This document shows, piece by piece, positions 12,996 through 24,172 of a DNA stretch of 64,000 nt. Below the pieces are notes generated by a model, which searched no databases, was not told the DNA's origin, and saw only the letters and a list, made by a program, of their open reading frames with translations. Source of the DNA: Pterobdella sp. o SKG-2022 (lineage: Eukaryota; Annelida; Clitellata; Hirudinida; Piscicolidae); the NCBI GenBank assembly GCA_964035795.1, contig OZ038322.1, positions 6,748,925-6,812,924 on the forward strand, written 5' to 3'. Position 1 is the stretch's first letter, and every line of letters begins with the position of its first letter. Position numbers and translations under genes: made by a program.

Positions 12996-13637
12996 ACTCA
13001 TACGTATATACACAGAAAAAGGAATTGCTGGTAGCAGCAGACATAGTTAAAATTGTCAATAGAACAGAATATTTAACACGAATAGTGTTGTGTTTAAAAG
13101 TGGTTTTTATTATTAGAATTTGAAATTTGGGGTGAGTTTCTATGGCCTTTGTTGCAGTCTGTTTTTTTTAGAGTTAATGCGATTTTTCATGGAAGTTTTG
13201 ACGTTATGAAGAATATGAAAAGCGACAACTTATACATACACTAGTTATTTCTCTAGTTTTCACAAAAAATTATTTCGTTTATTGAATGTTATCCTAGTTA
13301 ATAAAACTAGTTGTATCCTTAAATTACGGCATCTTATTCCTAAAACGTGGATAATTCATTTTATATTGATTATTTTAGGTTTGTTCAAGATGGATAAACT
13401 CTATAAAGCTTTTTTAACAAGTTAGTAGTTTTTAATTGTTATTAGACTTTTTTAAATTAATACGAATTGATGAACAGTGTTACTTTTTGTCGTAAATATT
13501 ATTTTAAAACTACATATTCATTGTTAAAAAGCTTTTAATATACTCAAACTCAATGGTTTTTTTTTGAGTAAATACCAAATTTCATTCATCCTTCCAATCA
13601 AAACTTTGATTTCGAGACTACCAATTCGAAAACAACA

Positions 13638-13769
<132 letters not shown>

Positions 13770-14397
13770 CATGAGGGTAAGTAATAGTGGGGAAAATATA
13801 AGAGGATTAATTTTAATAGAGATGTTTTTAGTTTATCATCGTGTTTTGCTGCGTATTTTTGGCTGTTTATATTTAATAACTACAAACCATATATGAATAT
13901 CTTATTAAATTAAAATAAACTAACTTTTAGTTGTTTTCATGGCATATGTTTAGTTTTTTCCTGTTATGTGTTGCGGTCTGTGTTTTTGCATTACGCTATC
14001 TAATAGTTTTGTTTAATTAAGGTCAATGCTATCTCTAACTTCACTGCAGAGAACCAAAAAATGAATAAAAATATAAATAATGCGAATAGTTATATGAACA
14101 TGTAAATACTGAATGGCTTGTTTTATTATATTTTCCAAAAAAAATAATTAAAAACATATTTATGTAGAAAACAATGGAAATCCTATTTATTTATATCATG
14201 CTGCGACTTTTTATTATATATTGAATATTCACATTGCATCTGAAAAAAGATGCAAAACTTAAGAAAGATCTTGTCAATGTTTCGATTCAAACTCATTTAT
14301 TAGCTAACCTCTCAAAAATCGATCAAATGCAATCATAGTGTCAGCATCGATCAGCTAATGATTAATAACTAATACATTAACGAATTTAAATCGTGTA

Positions 14398-14484
14398 CAT
14401 CATCATCATTATCATTATCATCATCTTCATCATCATCATCTTCATTATCATCATCCCATTCATCATCTTCATTATCATCATCAT
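14398..14484. repeat. Imperfect (ATC)n tract
   Basis: About 87 bp of CAT/ATC triplets interrupted by ATT and TTC units, followed by AT-rich DNA. A degenerate simple repeat. Confidence 0.85.
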
Positions 14485-17416
14485 ATATTTATATATTATA
14501 TGTACATACAGTGTAACATAAATATCTGAGGAATAATAACGACAAAAAAGCTGCTAAGATATGTTATGCGTAGCGATGTGAAGTTTTAGATTAAATAGAA
14601 TTGAAATAAAGCTTCTTTGATGAAATGTTGTATCATTCTTTTGTGAGAGTCATATTGATTTCCATGAGTCACGTTTTCTGAATGTAAATGGGAAACGGAC
14701 TGTGTCAAAATATTTATTCTTCTTATAACAATGTAATTGTTTGTATATTTTAATATAAGTTTTATCGCTTTAATATAGATACTGCTGCAATATATTAAAG
14801 ATACCTCTTTAAATTTTATATATACAGCTTTAAGTATTAAAAGATTCTATTACGCTTACAATTGCCGCTTGAATAGAAACAGCATATCTATACATTCATA
14901 GACATACCAGTTTAGAATGCTTTCCGACTTAGCACACAACCGAATGTAACACACAATTTCCTATTGAGCATCTGCTTACAAGAAATTTGTATGCCTCATG
15001 TGATCGTGGAGAATCTCACTGTTATGTTTTCTCTTAAAGCTTCCTTGTGTTTGTATGCTTCTTTCATTCTCTTTATGTGTGTGTTAACACAGTTGCGTAT
15101 TTACTGTTTATCTTGTTTTTAATTCTCATAATTTTTATCTTGAGTAATAGGTTTTCAGTAGATTTATAAATACTGCAAAAAGCTAAATTTTGATAAAATC
15201 TAAGCGGGTTTTCTGAATTTCTTTCAGTATTCTCAATTATATTCTTTTTAAATAGATTTTACACGGGTCTAAGTATCATTTGAATCGTTCCAAAACTCTT
15301 AACTTTATGAATGGGTTAAAGCATATAGCTAATGGTGCTTTTATGTTAATTTTATTTATTTTTTTGCATAGTTCCATTGGGTTTTTGTGCGTTTTATAAG
15401 ACAGGAAAGAATTATTTTTGATTTGTAGAGTTACCGAATTACGAGGATTTGTTTGTTTGGGAGTTTTTTGCATATATATCTTTATTCATACACCATTTTG
15501 GAAACTTTTTGCTATGTAGAATGTTAATTATGTGCACAGTACAACAAATTAATGGAAATTTGAAAAGTAAATTTTTCTTTATATATATTTATACTGAAAC
15601 TTTTCTTCTTCTGCATACATTTCTTAGTAGATATACTTTGTAAAAGGTTTGTGCGATTTATGGCTAGTTCGCGCTAACAAAGTTTTTGATAGCGGTGTAA
15701 AGGGTCAAAATAAAATGTTAAAAAGCCTTTGAAGAAGAAAGAAATAGCTTTCTCAAAACTTCATTTTTTTAACGCATATTAAAAAACTCTCATGGAACAG
15801 TCATAAAAATCTACTTGAACTATTTCTCTATATCTGAAAGTTTTTTGGAATTTTCGAGATAATGATGAGAATGAATGGATGGTGCTATTAGAAGAAGAGA
15901 ATAAAGAATTGAATAAATGATAACAATATAGTAAGGATGCTAATGAGGCATAAAATTGGAAGCCTTGTACAGATAAGATTAATTAATAAGAAGAATTTCC
16001 AAGCAAGAACAAATTTATATAATTTATTAGCTTGATTTACTAACGCTTAATGCTAAGACTAAACTTATCGTAACTAATATTGAAAAAAATGCATCTGAAT
16101 TCAGATAATTGGAGAGAATCAAAAGATAAAGCTCTGGCTTCTAAAGAGAAAACAATATTATTTGTTAATTCCAAATAACGCTTATAATAATGAATTTTAA
16201 GTCTGAAAAACTTTAAATAAACTTTATTAAACTTATCTCAAATTTCAACTAGATTAAATTCAAAATATTCTATGTATTCTGTGTTTTTAATGGTGCAAGA
16301 CATTAATTGAAGATTTTTGCTTCTCGGTTTTAAAATTTACAAAATTCATACCAAAAACATAAATGCTGCCTTAGAGCCGTTCCAGATCAGAAACTGTTAA
16401 ACGAAAACAATTCAAAAATCCAAGTTTTAAAACTATTAACGAAGGTTTAAAAAAAAGTTAACGATTTTTTGATCAATGGTCGAACCTTTTTGCTTTTTAA
16501 AACATGCCTCATCATTTGTTTTTTTTTGAAACCTTCTGTTGTGAAAGCTTTTTTTGAACTACATAAGCTACAATATTAACTATTTTTACTACTATAATCT
16601 TCTATTAAGTGTAATACCATGGTAAACAGATAAACAGTTCCAACTAATTCTAGGTATTTTTTATTCACTAAAGCATTCTTATCAATCTTGAAAAGTCATG
16701 AATGTTCTTTTAAACATTCTCAAATGAATCTCAATTTATGATACAAAATCTCAATCCATCCATTATTTCATTCCACGTAAGATTTTTGTTACATAGAATT
16801 TCAGAACTTCTAAAAACCATAAAAGAATGATGTATTTTAGTAATGAAAGAGATAAGAGACCACCTAGTTATGTAAGCTACCCACACTGTGAAGGTTTTCA
16901 TTTTTTATTCTATTGATATTTAAAAAATAATTGAATACTGTTACTATAAGAATTTTCAGATAATCTCAGCAATCCTGCTTAAAATAGTTTAAAGGATCTT
17001 AACCTACCTATGATAATTAAACCTATTGCATACCGGCGTGTTTGGATAGAGAATATGGGAATTATTTTTTTTTTGATTGAATAATGCTATTTCCTAAACT
17101 TGTTGGTATAAACTTGCCTTGGTACATCGTCTTATTTTTATGAACTTAAGAATAAAAATTGCCTGCAATGTTACTATTTTTAACTTTCGGGAAATCTTTA
17201 AAAAATTTTTTTAACAATACAATTTAATTTTTTTGTCACATTCAGGTGAGGAATATTTACATAAGTTATGATCTTTAAAAACGATTTTAATAAAAGGATG
17301 AATTCATTTCAAAAACCCCTATCGTTTGAAGGCTATAACATTATAAAGCTTATTGATAATAACCATAAACCATTTCACATCATACTCTCCCCCAGCATCC
17401 TTTCTTGTCGCAGCAG

Positions 17417-20352
17417 TCAGTGGTAATAGTAACTTGGAGTTGGTGAAACTACCAAAAGTGAACTTTGATGTGGGAGACAGAATAATCCTAGAGTGTATTG
17501 ACCATACCTGGCAACCTAGCCAACGTCCTTTGTTAAAGTGGCAGAAACAAGAGATCAGTGGCTGGCTCAATGATACATCAGTCAGTGAAGAGCCTATAGG
17601 AGTTTCTGCTAACAAAGTCTTACGTCCACTGTTTAGGAATAGCCACTATGAAGCTGATATCGACAATAAAGATGGAAAGCTTAGATTCTCTTTTGAGATC
17701 AAAAGTATGGTTTGGTTGAGTTTTTATTAAATTGAGCATTGAATCTAGGCATAAAAAGAATTTTTGATAGAAATGATGCAATATCTTTTGGTTTTTGTAT
17801 TGTCGATAATTTCTCCCTCAGCTGCTGGTACTAACGACTCAGGACTCTACACTTGTTCGGATGCCAATTTGAAACAAAGCGTCAAGATCACAGTTTCATG
17901 TAATCAATATTCAAGATTTTATTGCATTATATATTTCTAAAATCAATAAAGTAATAGTTAAAAAATAAGAACTAATAAAAAATAATATAAAAAAATAATT
18001 AACTGTCAACTAGTTAAATATAACCGTTTTAAAACTCATTTTCTCAAGAATATAAATAATAATAATAATCATTATAACAATCATAAGGATATAAATAAGC
18101 CAACCAATAAAGACAGCTCAAACCATATCATCAAACGTCTCAACACAGCCGAACCGGACGTGAGTTGGAACCTGAAAGAGGATGAGGATACTGAAGCCCC
18201 ATTGGATGAAGAGACAACATTGAGGTTCAATGAGGGAGAGCCAGTTCCGGTCCTGTGTTTTGTCACAAGTTAGCGTTGCTGATGAATTTTTTTGTTTTAT
18301 TTGCAGAATATTTTTATGTTATTGTATATATACATAACGAGTGTAAGAGAGGTGGCGTGGGTTGAGGCACGCTTAAAGATGGTTTTTATATTAGAGGAAA
18401 TTGATTCTTATTTGTTGTTTTCAAAGATTATAGTATATTGAAAATCTTTTTTTTTTATAAAATTTTTTAAAATACTTGAGTTTTATTGCATATGTCTTGA
18501 ATTTTAAATTAAACCACTTCTGTCTTATGACTCAAGTCTCACGACTTTAATCAATAGCTTCTGGGGGCAATTAAGGCTTCCTTCTTTATAAAACTAGCTT
18601 CAAGCTAGAGTTGATTTTTTTCAATTAATTTGAGCGTTTTTATAACAAATATTAGAATTAAAATTTACCTTTTCAATGCATTTTAATTATGTTTAAAAAT
18701 TGTTATCCGATTCACACAATAAATTACATAGAGTGGAATAATATATAAGAATTATATTCAATGAGCTTCGATTGTAATGTAATGTAATGTAATGTAATGC
18801 GGTATTTATAAAGCGCTTTTCTTTATAGATCAAAGCGCTTGCTACAAATTTAATGTAGCGAAAACACACTGTGGAGCAGTGTGCTAATTGTCGGCCCACG
18901 CGGGATCGAACGCTGTAACTTTTAGCTAATTAGTCTAAGGCTCAACCATTAAGCTATAGGGGCCGACGATTCAGTTCAAACAGTTTCTTGCTTAAAACTT
19001 TGAAGCACTGTTTTTACTTACTTTTATTCACTTCAGAGGCTTTTCCTGAGCCCAAGATAGAAGTATACTCCTACACCCTACAAAATGACATAGTTGGTCC
19101 GTCAACCATGATCAAAAAAACACCATTAACACACATGTTCAAGAACCAAACTACAAGACACGAATCTTCCCTCTTCCATATAGTTCTATCTCCTCCAGCC
19201 AACGCTCCTTTGTTGGCTTCTTTCCACCTTCACAAAAAGATGGTTGAATGTTCTGCAGAGGTGCCTGGAAAAGCTCCCATCAAAGCTGGCTTCAAAGTTG
19301 AATTGAAGCAATGTTAGTTTTCTTATTTCTACAAAAATTAAGTTAATTTATATTCAATTTAAAAAAAAACACTGGAAAAGTTTTATTTTGAACGAAGCTT
19401 TTCAAAAACATATGTTAATTACTATTTATATCTTTTTTGTTGATTATCCAATGAATCATAATCATAAATTATCAACAGACAAACCATATTTCAACTGCGA
19501 TGACAAAATGAAAACCAAGTTAGGATACAAAAACTACAGCATCTCGTGTGTTGTGCATGCTCTTCCAGATGTCAAAGATACTAAAATATTTTTGGTCAAC
19601 GCGGATAAAAGAACCCAGTTGATTGGTGAAGGTGTGTAAAAAAAAGATTGAATATGTCGTTGAAAATTATTTTAATCAAACAAATCTTGTCTATAATTAG
19701 TAAGTAAGTCGACATGTATAAATTTTATCATACAATATTTCAGAAAATGGTGAAAAAGACTACAACGTCCAAGTTGAACCACTGGAAGTTAGTTAAATGT
19801 TGAATGTATTAATGGAAAACACTGCGTCTATCTTTAACAATAATTAAAACAATCAAAAATGTATTAACGCTTTCCGTAAAACAACCTACATTCTCCAGTA
19901 TATATAGTGACACCACATCCTTGCAAATGTGAATCTTTTACAAAAACCTTTCATTGTTTTCAATAAAAATCGTCGTGGTGTTTTCAAATCTACATTTCAT
20001 TGTGGTGCTGTATTTCATTCATTTAATACTCATGACTTATGCATCAAACATTATCATTAGCTTATATAGGTTTTATATTGTAGATTTCAAAAATATGAAA
20101 TTATGTTAATGGAAAACACAAATAAATATATTCACTAATAGATAAAACAAATCAATTCACCTATTAAAAATAAGAAAGCACATTTAAAACCAATGCTAAA
20201 CCAACATTAATCAACAGCACGACCATGAGTTGATAGAGGTGACTCTGACCATAAGACAAGTTAAAAAGGCCCACCTCACCAAATATGAGTTCATTGCATC
20301 AAACAACCTTGGAGAAACAAAACACATTATATCTTTGGTCGAAGGTTGGTGA
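17417..20352 (+). CDS. Immunoglobulin-superfamily protein, 5' end missing
   Basis: Seven exons join in consistent phase: about 17417-17704, 17822-17899, 18149-18268, 19037-19312, 19479-19631, 19744-19787 and 20218-20352 (TGA at 20350-20352), about 365 residues. Domain 1 is an Ig fold with ILECIDHTW, LLKWQKQ and the diagnostic DSGLYTC. Domain 2 has VPVLCFVT and MVECSAEV. Domain 3 has YSISCVVHALPD and, across the last exons, YEFIASNNLGE, where the usual Y-x-C is Y-E-F, so its second cysteine is not in the normal place. This suggests a secreted or cell-surface adhesion or recognition protein. No signal peptide, transmembrane segment or anchor is visible. The upstream signal-peptide exon was not found, and the 17417 and 18149 acceptors are the least certain. 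It could be a fragment of a longer Ig protein. Confidence 0.75.
18774..18967 (-). mobile_element. tRNA-derived SINE, copy B
   Basis: Read on the minus strand, 18967-18890 is tRNA-like. It opens GTCGGCCC and closes GGGCCGAC, a perfect acceptor-type stem, with an A-box-like TAGCTTAATGGTTGAG and a B-box GTTCGATCC (internal Pol III promoter). A body follows with a small hairpin (CACACTG/CAGTGTG, 18865-18883), TTTTCGCTACATTAAATTT, AGCAAGCGCTTTGA and AAGCGCTTTATAAATACCG. It ends in an (ACATT)n tail of five units. It lies inside an intron of the immunoglobulin gene, antisense to it. Copy A at 20539-20705 matches throughout. Confidence 0.88.
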
Positions 20353-20461
20353 TGCTTAAAGTGATACACATAACATAGTATCATCAATTGATAATATAAT
20401 TATATATGGTAATATAGTATATATATTTATGTATTATATCAATTGATCGATTTTATTAATG

Positions 20462-20493
20462 CCGGTCAAGCCCACTGGCGCATGGGATAGTAT
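20462..20493 (-). mobile_element. Short scrap of a LINE 3' end
   Basis: GCCCACTGGCGCATGGGATA matches the reverse complement of the LINE 3' end at 47655-47690 (GCGCCAGTGGGCGT) and the fragment at 58945-58975. Too short to classify alone. Confidence 0.45.
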
Positions 20494-20538
20494 ATTAATT
20501 GGTGGTATAGTTTAAAACATAGGAAATTATATGTTAGT

Positions 20539-20705
20539 TTTGGCCCACATAACTCAGCTGGTAGAATATTAATTTAGATATCTTGTTACTGGGTTCGATC
20601 CCGCGTGGACCAACAATTACCTGAGTGTTTTCGCTACATTAAATTTATAGCAAGCGCTTTGACCTCGAAGGAAAGAAGCTTTATAAATACCGCATTACAT
20701 TACAT
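20539..20705 (+). mobile_element. tRNA-derived SINE, copy A
   Basis: Same element as copy B, on the plus strand. The tRNA-like head 20539-20614 has an A-box-like TAACTCAGCTGGTAGAA and B-box GGTTCGATCCC. The end GTGGACCAAC pairs with the start TTGGCCCAC with one mismatch. The body keeps TTTTCGCTACATTAAATTTA, AGCAAGCGCTTTGA and TTTATAAATACCGC, then two to three ACATT units. It lacks the small hairpin of copy B. It begins about 190 bp after the immunoglobulin stop codon. Confidence 0.88.
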
Positions 20706-22975
20706 GAGATACATAAATACATACATTCATACATGCATAGGTATGAGCGAGCAGATAGCAGGTTCAAAGTCAACGGCGGCCAAAATAAACTTTTCCATTA
20801 TCTTCCATTGTTTCTACTTGTTTGCCATCATCATTCTTTCGCACTTCTTCTAAGTGGCTCTACTCTTGAAGCGTAGTGATGACGTCTTGTTATGACTCTA
20901 GTTAATTTTATAATGATGAATCCCTAGTGGCAATGAAGTGGTAACAGTAGATATTAGCAATGGAATTATGCTTAATATTTATACGTCAATGTTTATTGAT
21001 GTCTTCGCTAATTTAATATTATTTTTTATATCTGCTACTGATTGTTGTTAATGTTATTTTGAGGTATTATATGATTAACATCAAACTGTTAGTTTGCCTG
21101 AATAGTTTCCACTGTATTTATATTTCTGTCTAGTTATTTAATTTCTTTTGTAATCGAAGTGTTTTCGATAGACCCTAATAGCTTTAACCTTGTTATGGAT
21201 AATTTAACTCAACTTAAAACTTTATCTTTGTTTTTTGTGGGGCACATTATTCAACAGTTCTTTTAATACAAACTTCTAAGCTAATGAGAATGGTTTAAGG
21301 TAGCTATGAAATTTTAAGGATAGTAAACCTGAATTAAAAGCTTTGAATTTTGATCAGATGTCGTGTGACTTTTACTTCTGTATCATACGAATTTTCTTCA
21401 ATTCTAATCCAGTTATCCGTACTTTCATAATAATCCATCTATAAATTAAAGAATTTTAAAGAAATTAATGATAATGATAATTTAATAAAAATTATGACAC
21501 GGTTTTTGCTTAGAGTTTTATTTTGAAAATTGAGCTTTCGTATGTTTTGCCATTTCCATTCTTTTGAGATATTATATATTTTCAAAATTCAATCAAAATT
21601 TTTTGTTTTTCTGCTCCATTTTAAATTTTTTGACAGTTTTTACCTTTTCATTTTAAGTACCCGCCTATGGTTTCAATCGTTTTTGTTAAGAACAGTGTTA
21701 AAGTTTTTATTAAATTTGAATCATTTCATAAGCAATTAACATCCTTAAATAATTTATATCTTTAATAACCATTATTTAAATCTATAGTTGCTTATTTAAT
21801 TAATACTTTGAAGCATTAATAAAAATAAATAGATTTGATGCAAATAATTTCATAAAAGATTCAAAGTTCATCCGATATATATTTGTAATGATTAGAATTA
21901 AATAACCCATGTTATATTTTTTTTTGTATTGAATAGTGCATTTATGTTAAATGGACGTTCATTACATTTTTTAGGCAATTAGTTTGCGTGCCATTACAAA
22001 TAATGATCAAGTAATACTTCCATTAATGTACCTTTTCAGTTGCTTCGATATTTTCAACAGAATGGCGTTTGTCAAGGCTGAGCTTTAGTTTGAGTCAGTG
22101 ATGTCTTTAAAGTGTAGTTGGCTCCTTATATACATTTATCTTAACAGTTAATTTATTTTATTTAGAAGGCTTACTTTTTAATGCTTTGTAAAACTACCGC
22201 TGTAAACTGTCGAAAATTATACACATGAATATTGTTATTTTTATTTTCCAATTTTGCTTGCATCGTAACTTTCATCAAATAAACCACAATTATATATTGC
22301 TTTTTCGATAAAAATAACTTGCATTGAACCAACTCAATCCCAGCTCTTGTACAAAAGCTATTGGTATTTTTCTTGTTTAAAGTATACAAAAAAACTTATT
22401 TTAACCTTTTCTATTCAAGAGGTGAAAAAGATCGTTTATGGCTTAAGTTTGAAAAATTAACCGCGCTGACTGTTAAACTTTTCAAAATAAATTCTTTATT
22501 GAAATTCTCAATGGTGTTTTAAAATATCAAATTCAATACCAAAGTAAAAACTTTATTAAAACCGGTATCTCCAAAAGATAGTTTCAAAAACTATAATCCT
22601 TTAAATGAAGGGACACTTAATTTTATTTTAATGTCCAAAGCTTCTCGTATGCGAGCTTACATCTCAAGTACGTGATAACGTATATATGTGAGAATACCAC
22701 GTACTTGACAATATAAGTGCTTGATAAATTTAAAATTTATTTCGAAACAGTTTTTTTGTCATTTCTCTTTCAAACAACAGTTTCGAAAAACATAATGGAC
22801 TGATCAAATTTTCAATCCAATTTATAAATTATATTTGAACTTTTGTGTGAACTACTTTATGATGATGTGTAGTGAATACCATATAACTTCAAAACTTTTC
22901 ATGTTTTCTTTAACTTTAGTTGGAGGATTCTGAAAATATGTTTATGCTAGATAGTAGTAGTTGTGCATCAAATCT
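20706..22975. other. Intergenic stretch with no recognised gene
   Basis: AT-rich DNA with short frames only. The first 150 bp (20719-20870) are less AT-rich and may belong to an unclassified repeat. Nothing else is supported. Confidence 0.5.
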
Positions 22976-22997
22976 TCATGTACATGGCATAATGCCA

Positions 22998-23617
22998 ATG
23001 TTGTAGCTTTGTTTAAAAGAAAAAATTTCTTTGCTGGGTGAGAGATCGGAGTTTGGTCTTCCATTCGGATTTAAACCTGACTCGTCATCCGTAGCTTTTG
23101 GGCTTACACTCGTCCTACGTAAGAGTGGATAATCATTGGCTTTAACCGTAGTGCTGTTTGAGAAATTAGTCATGTTTTCTTGTAGCTGGGGTTACTGTGA
23201 TTCTTCGCTACGGCTCTCACAGACCCAGTGTCATGCTCGAGGTGACTTGTGTTTTCATCTTATTGACCACGATTTGATTCATCTGCTAGGCGAACAAGCG
23301 ACAAGAACTGGAGCAAAAACCAGCCCTGCTTTTCGAATGGAGTATCACTATATTTTTTTAGCTTCTGCCCTTTGACCTGTTCGACTAAGATAAACCTGCC
23401 TGGCGATGAACTTTTTCTCGACATAGCTCTCTGGATCAACAAAATTGTTGTTGTTGTTGTTAACCCCGGTGCTCCTATTCACCATAAAAGTTACCCCCAT
23501 CTTTCTCAACCAATTCGGACCATTTCTCCAGAAACACACTTACTTCCACTGGGTCTGACCACAGGATCTCGGTTTCAAGCTGTTGTTTTTGCAGTTAAAA
23601 GGTTAAGTGTATTGTGA
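22998..23617 (-). mobile_element. 5' fragment of LINE family 1
   Basis: Read on the minus strand, this matches the start of the LINE at 37190. Both share the leader with TAGCAGATGAA and GAGAGCCGTAGCGAAG and an ORF start MTNFSNSTTVKA (here) or MANFSNSTMVKA (other copy), continuing through GRPNSDLSP to SYNIG. Similarity stops there (about 22998), so this copy lacks the endonuclease and reverse transcriptase. This copy has extra leader sequence, including an (AAC)n run. It lies about 550 bp upstream of PRPF19 in the opposite orientation. Confidence 0.82.
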
Positions 23618-24172
23618 ATTTGAATGAGACAAAAAGGGCACAATGTTGAAGAATGAGATGAAGGTGAAATTTCAATAAGATATGACTGGAGGAAATATGA
23701 TTTGTTGGTTTTTAATTGAGACAGAAAAAAACGATCACTATGATCAACAAATTATGCAAGTTTAGTGATAAGAGACATGCCACTCACTATAAAAAAACGT
23801 GGGAATAGTCTTCAACGCTTTCACCACTGGTGTCAGACTTTTCCGTTTTAAAACGTTTTACTATAAACATAAATTTTTGACGGCATAGCTCTGACACTAA
23901 CCCATTACCATCAACCACCACGAGAAGGTCAGGGCTTAGAAAACTATGGATTTTATGCTGCATAGTTTATATTGAAAGTTGAAAAATTTCAAATAAGTTT
24001 ATTGAAATACAAATTTATATTTTAATAACCGTTTTTAAAAATTAAAATGAAATTAGCATTACAATTGTCAGTTCTTTGTTGTTTTATAATCTCTTTGCTA
24101 CAACAAGACCGCATACTTGTTCTAATATCGTTTTAACTTTTGAAAAAAATTGTTATTATTTGAATATCGATT
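23618..24172. other. PRPF19 upstream region
   Basis: Non-coding DNA between the LINE fragment and the PRPF19 start codon. It should contain the PRPF19 promoter and 5' UTR, but I see no clear core promoter element. A less AT-rich patch at 23800-23940 is unclassified. Confidence 0.4.

Noticed and set aside
14398..14484. Possible CRISPR-like or tandem array
   Set aside because: Plain degenerate ATC triplets with no spacers; the genome is eukaryotic.
18890..18967. Functional tRNA gene on the minus strand
   Set aside because: The head is tRNA-like with a good acceptor stem, but it is joined to the SINE body and ACATT tail and has a close second copy, so it is a SINE.
21530..21739. Phe-rich 69-codon frame resembling a small membrane protein
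   Set aside because: T-rich DNA gives Phe/Leu-rich frames everywhere in this window; no start context, neighbour or family support.
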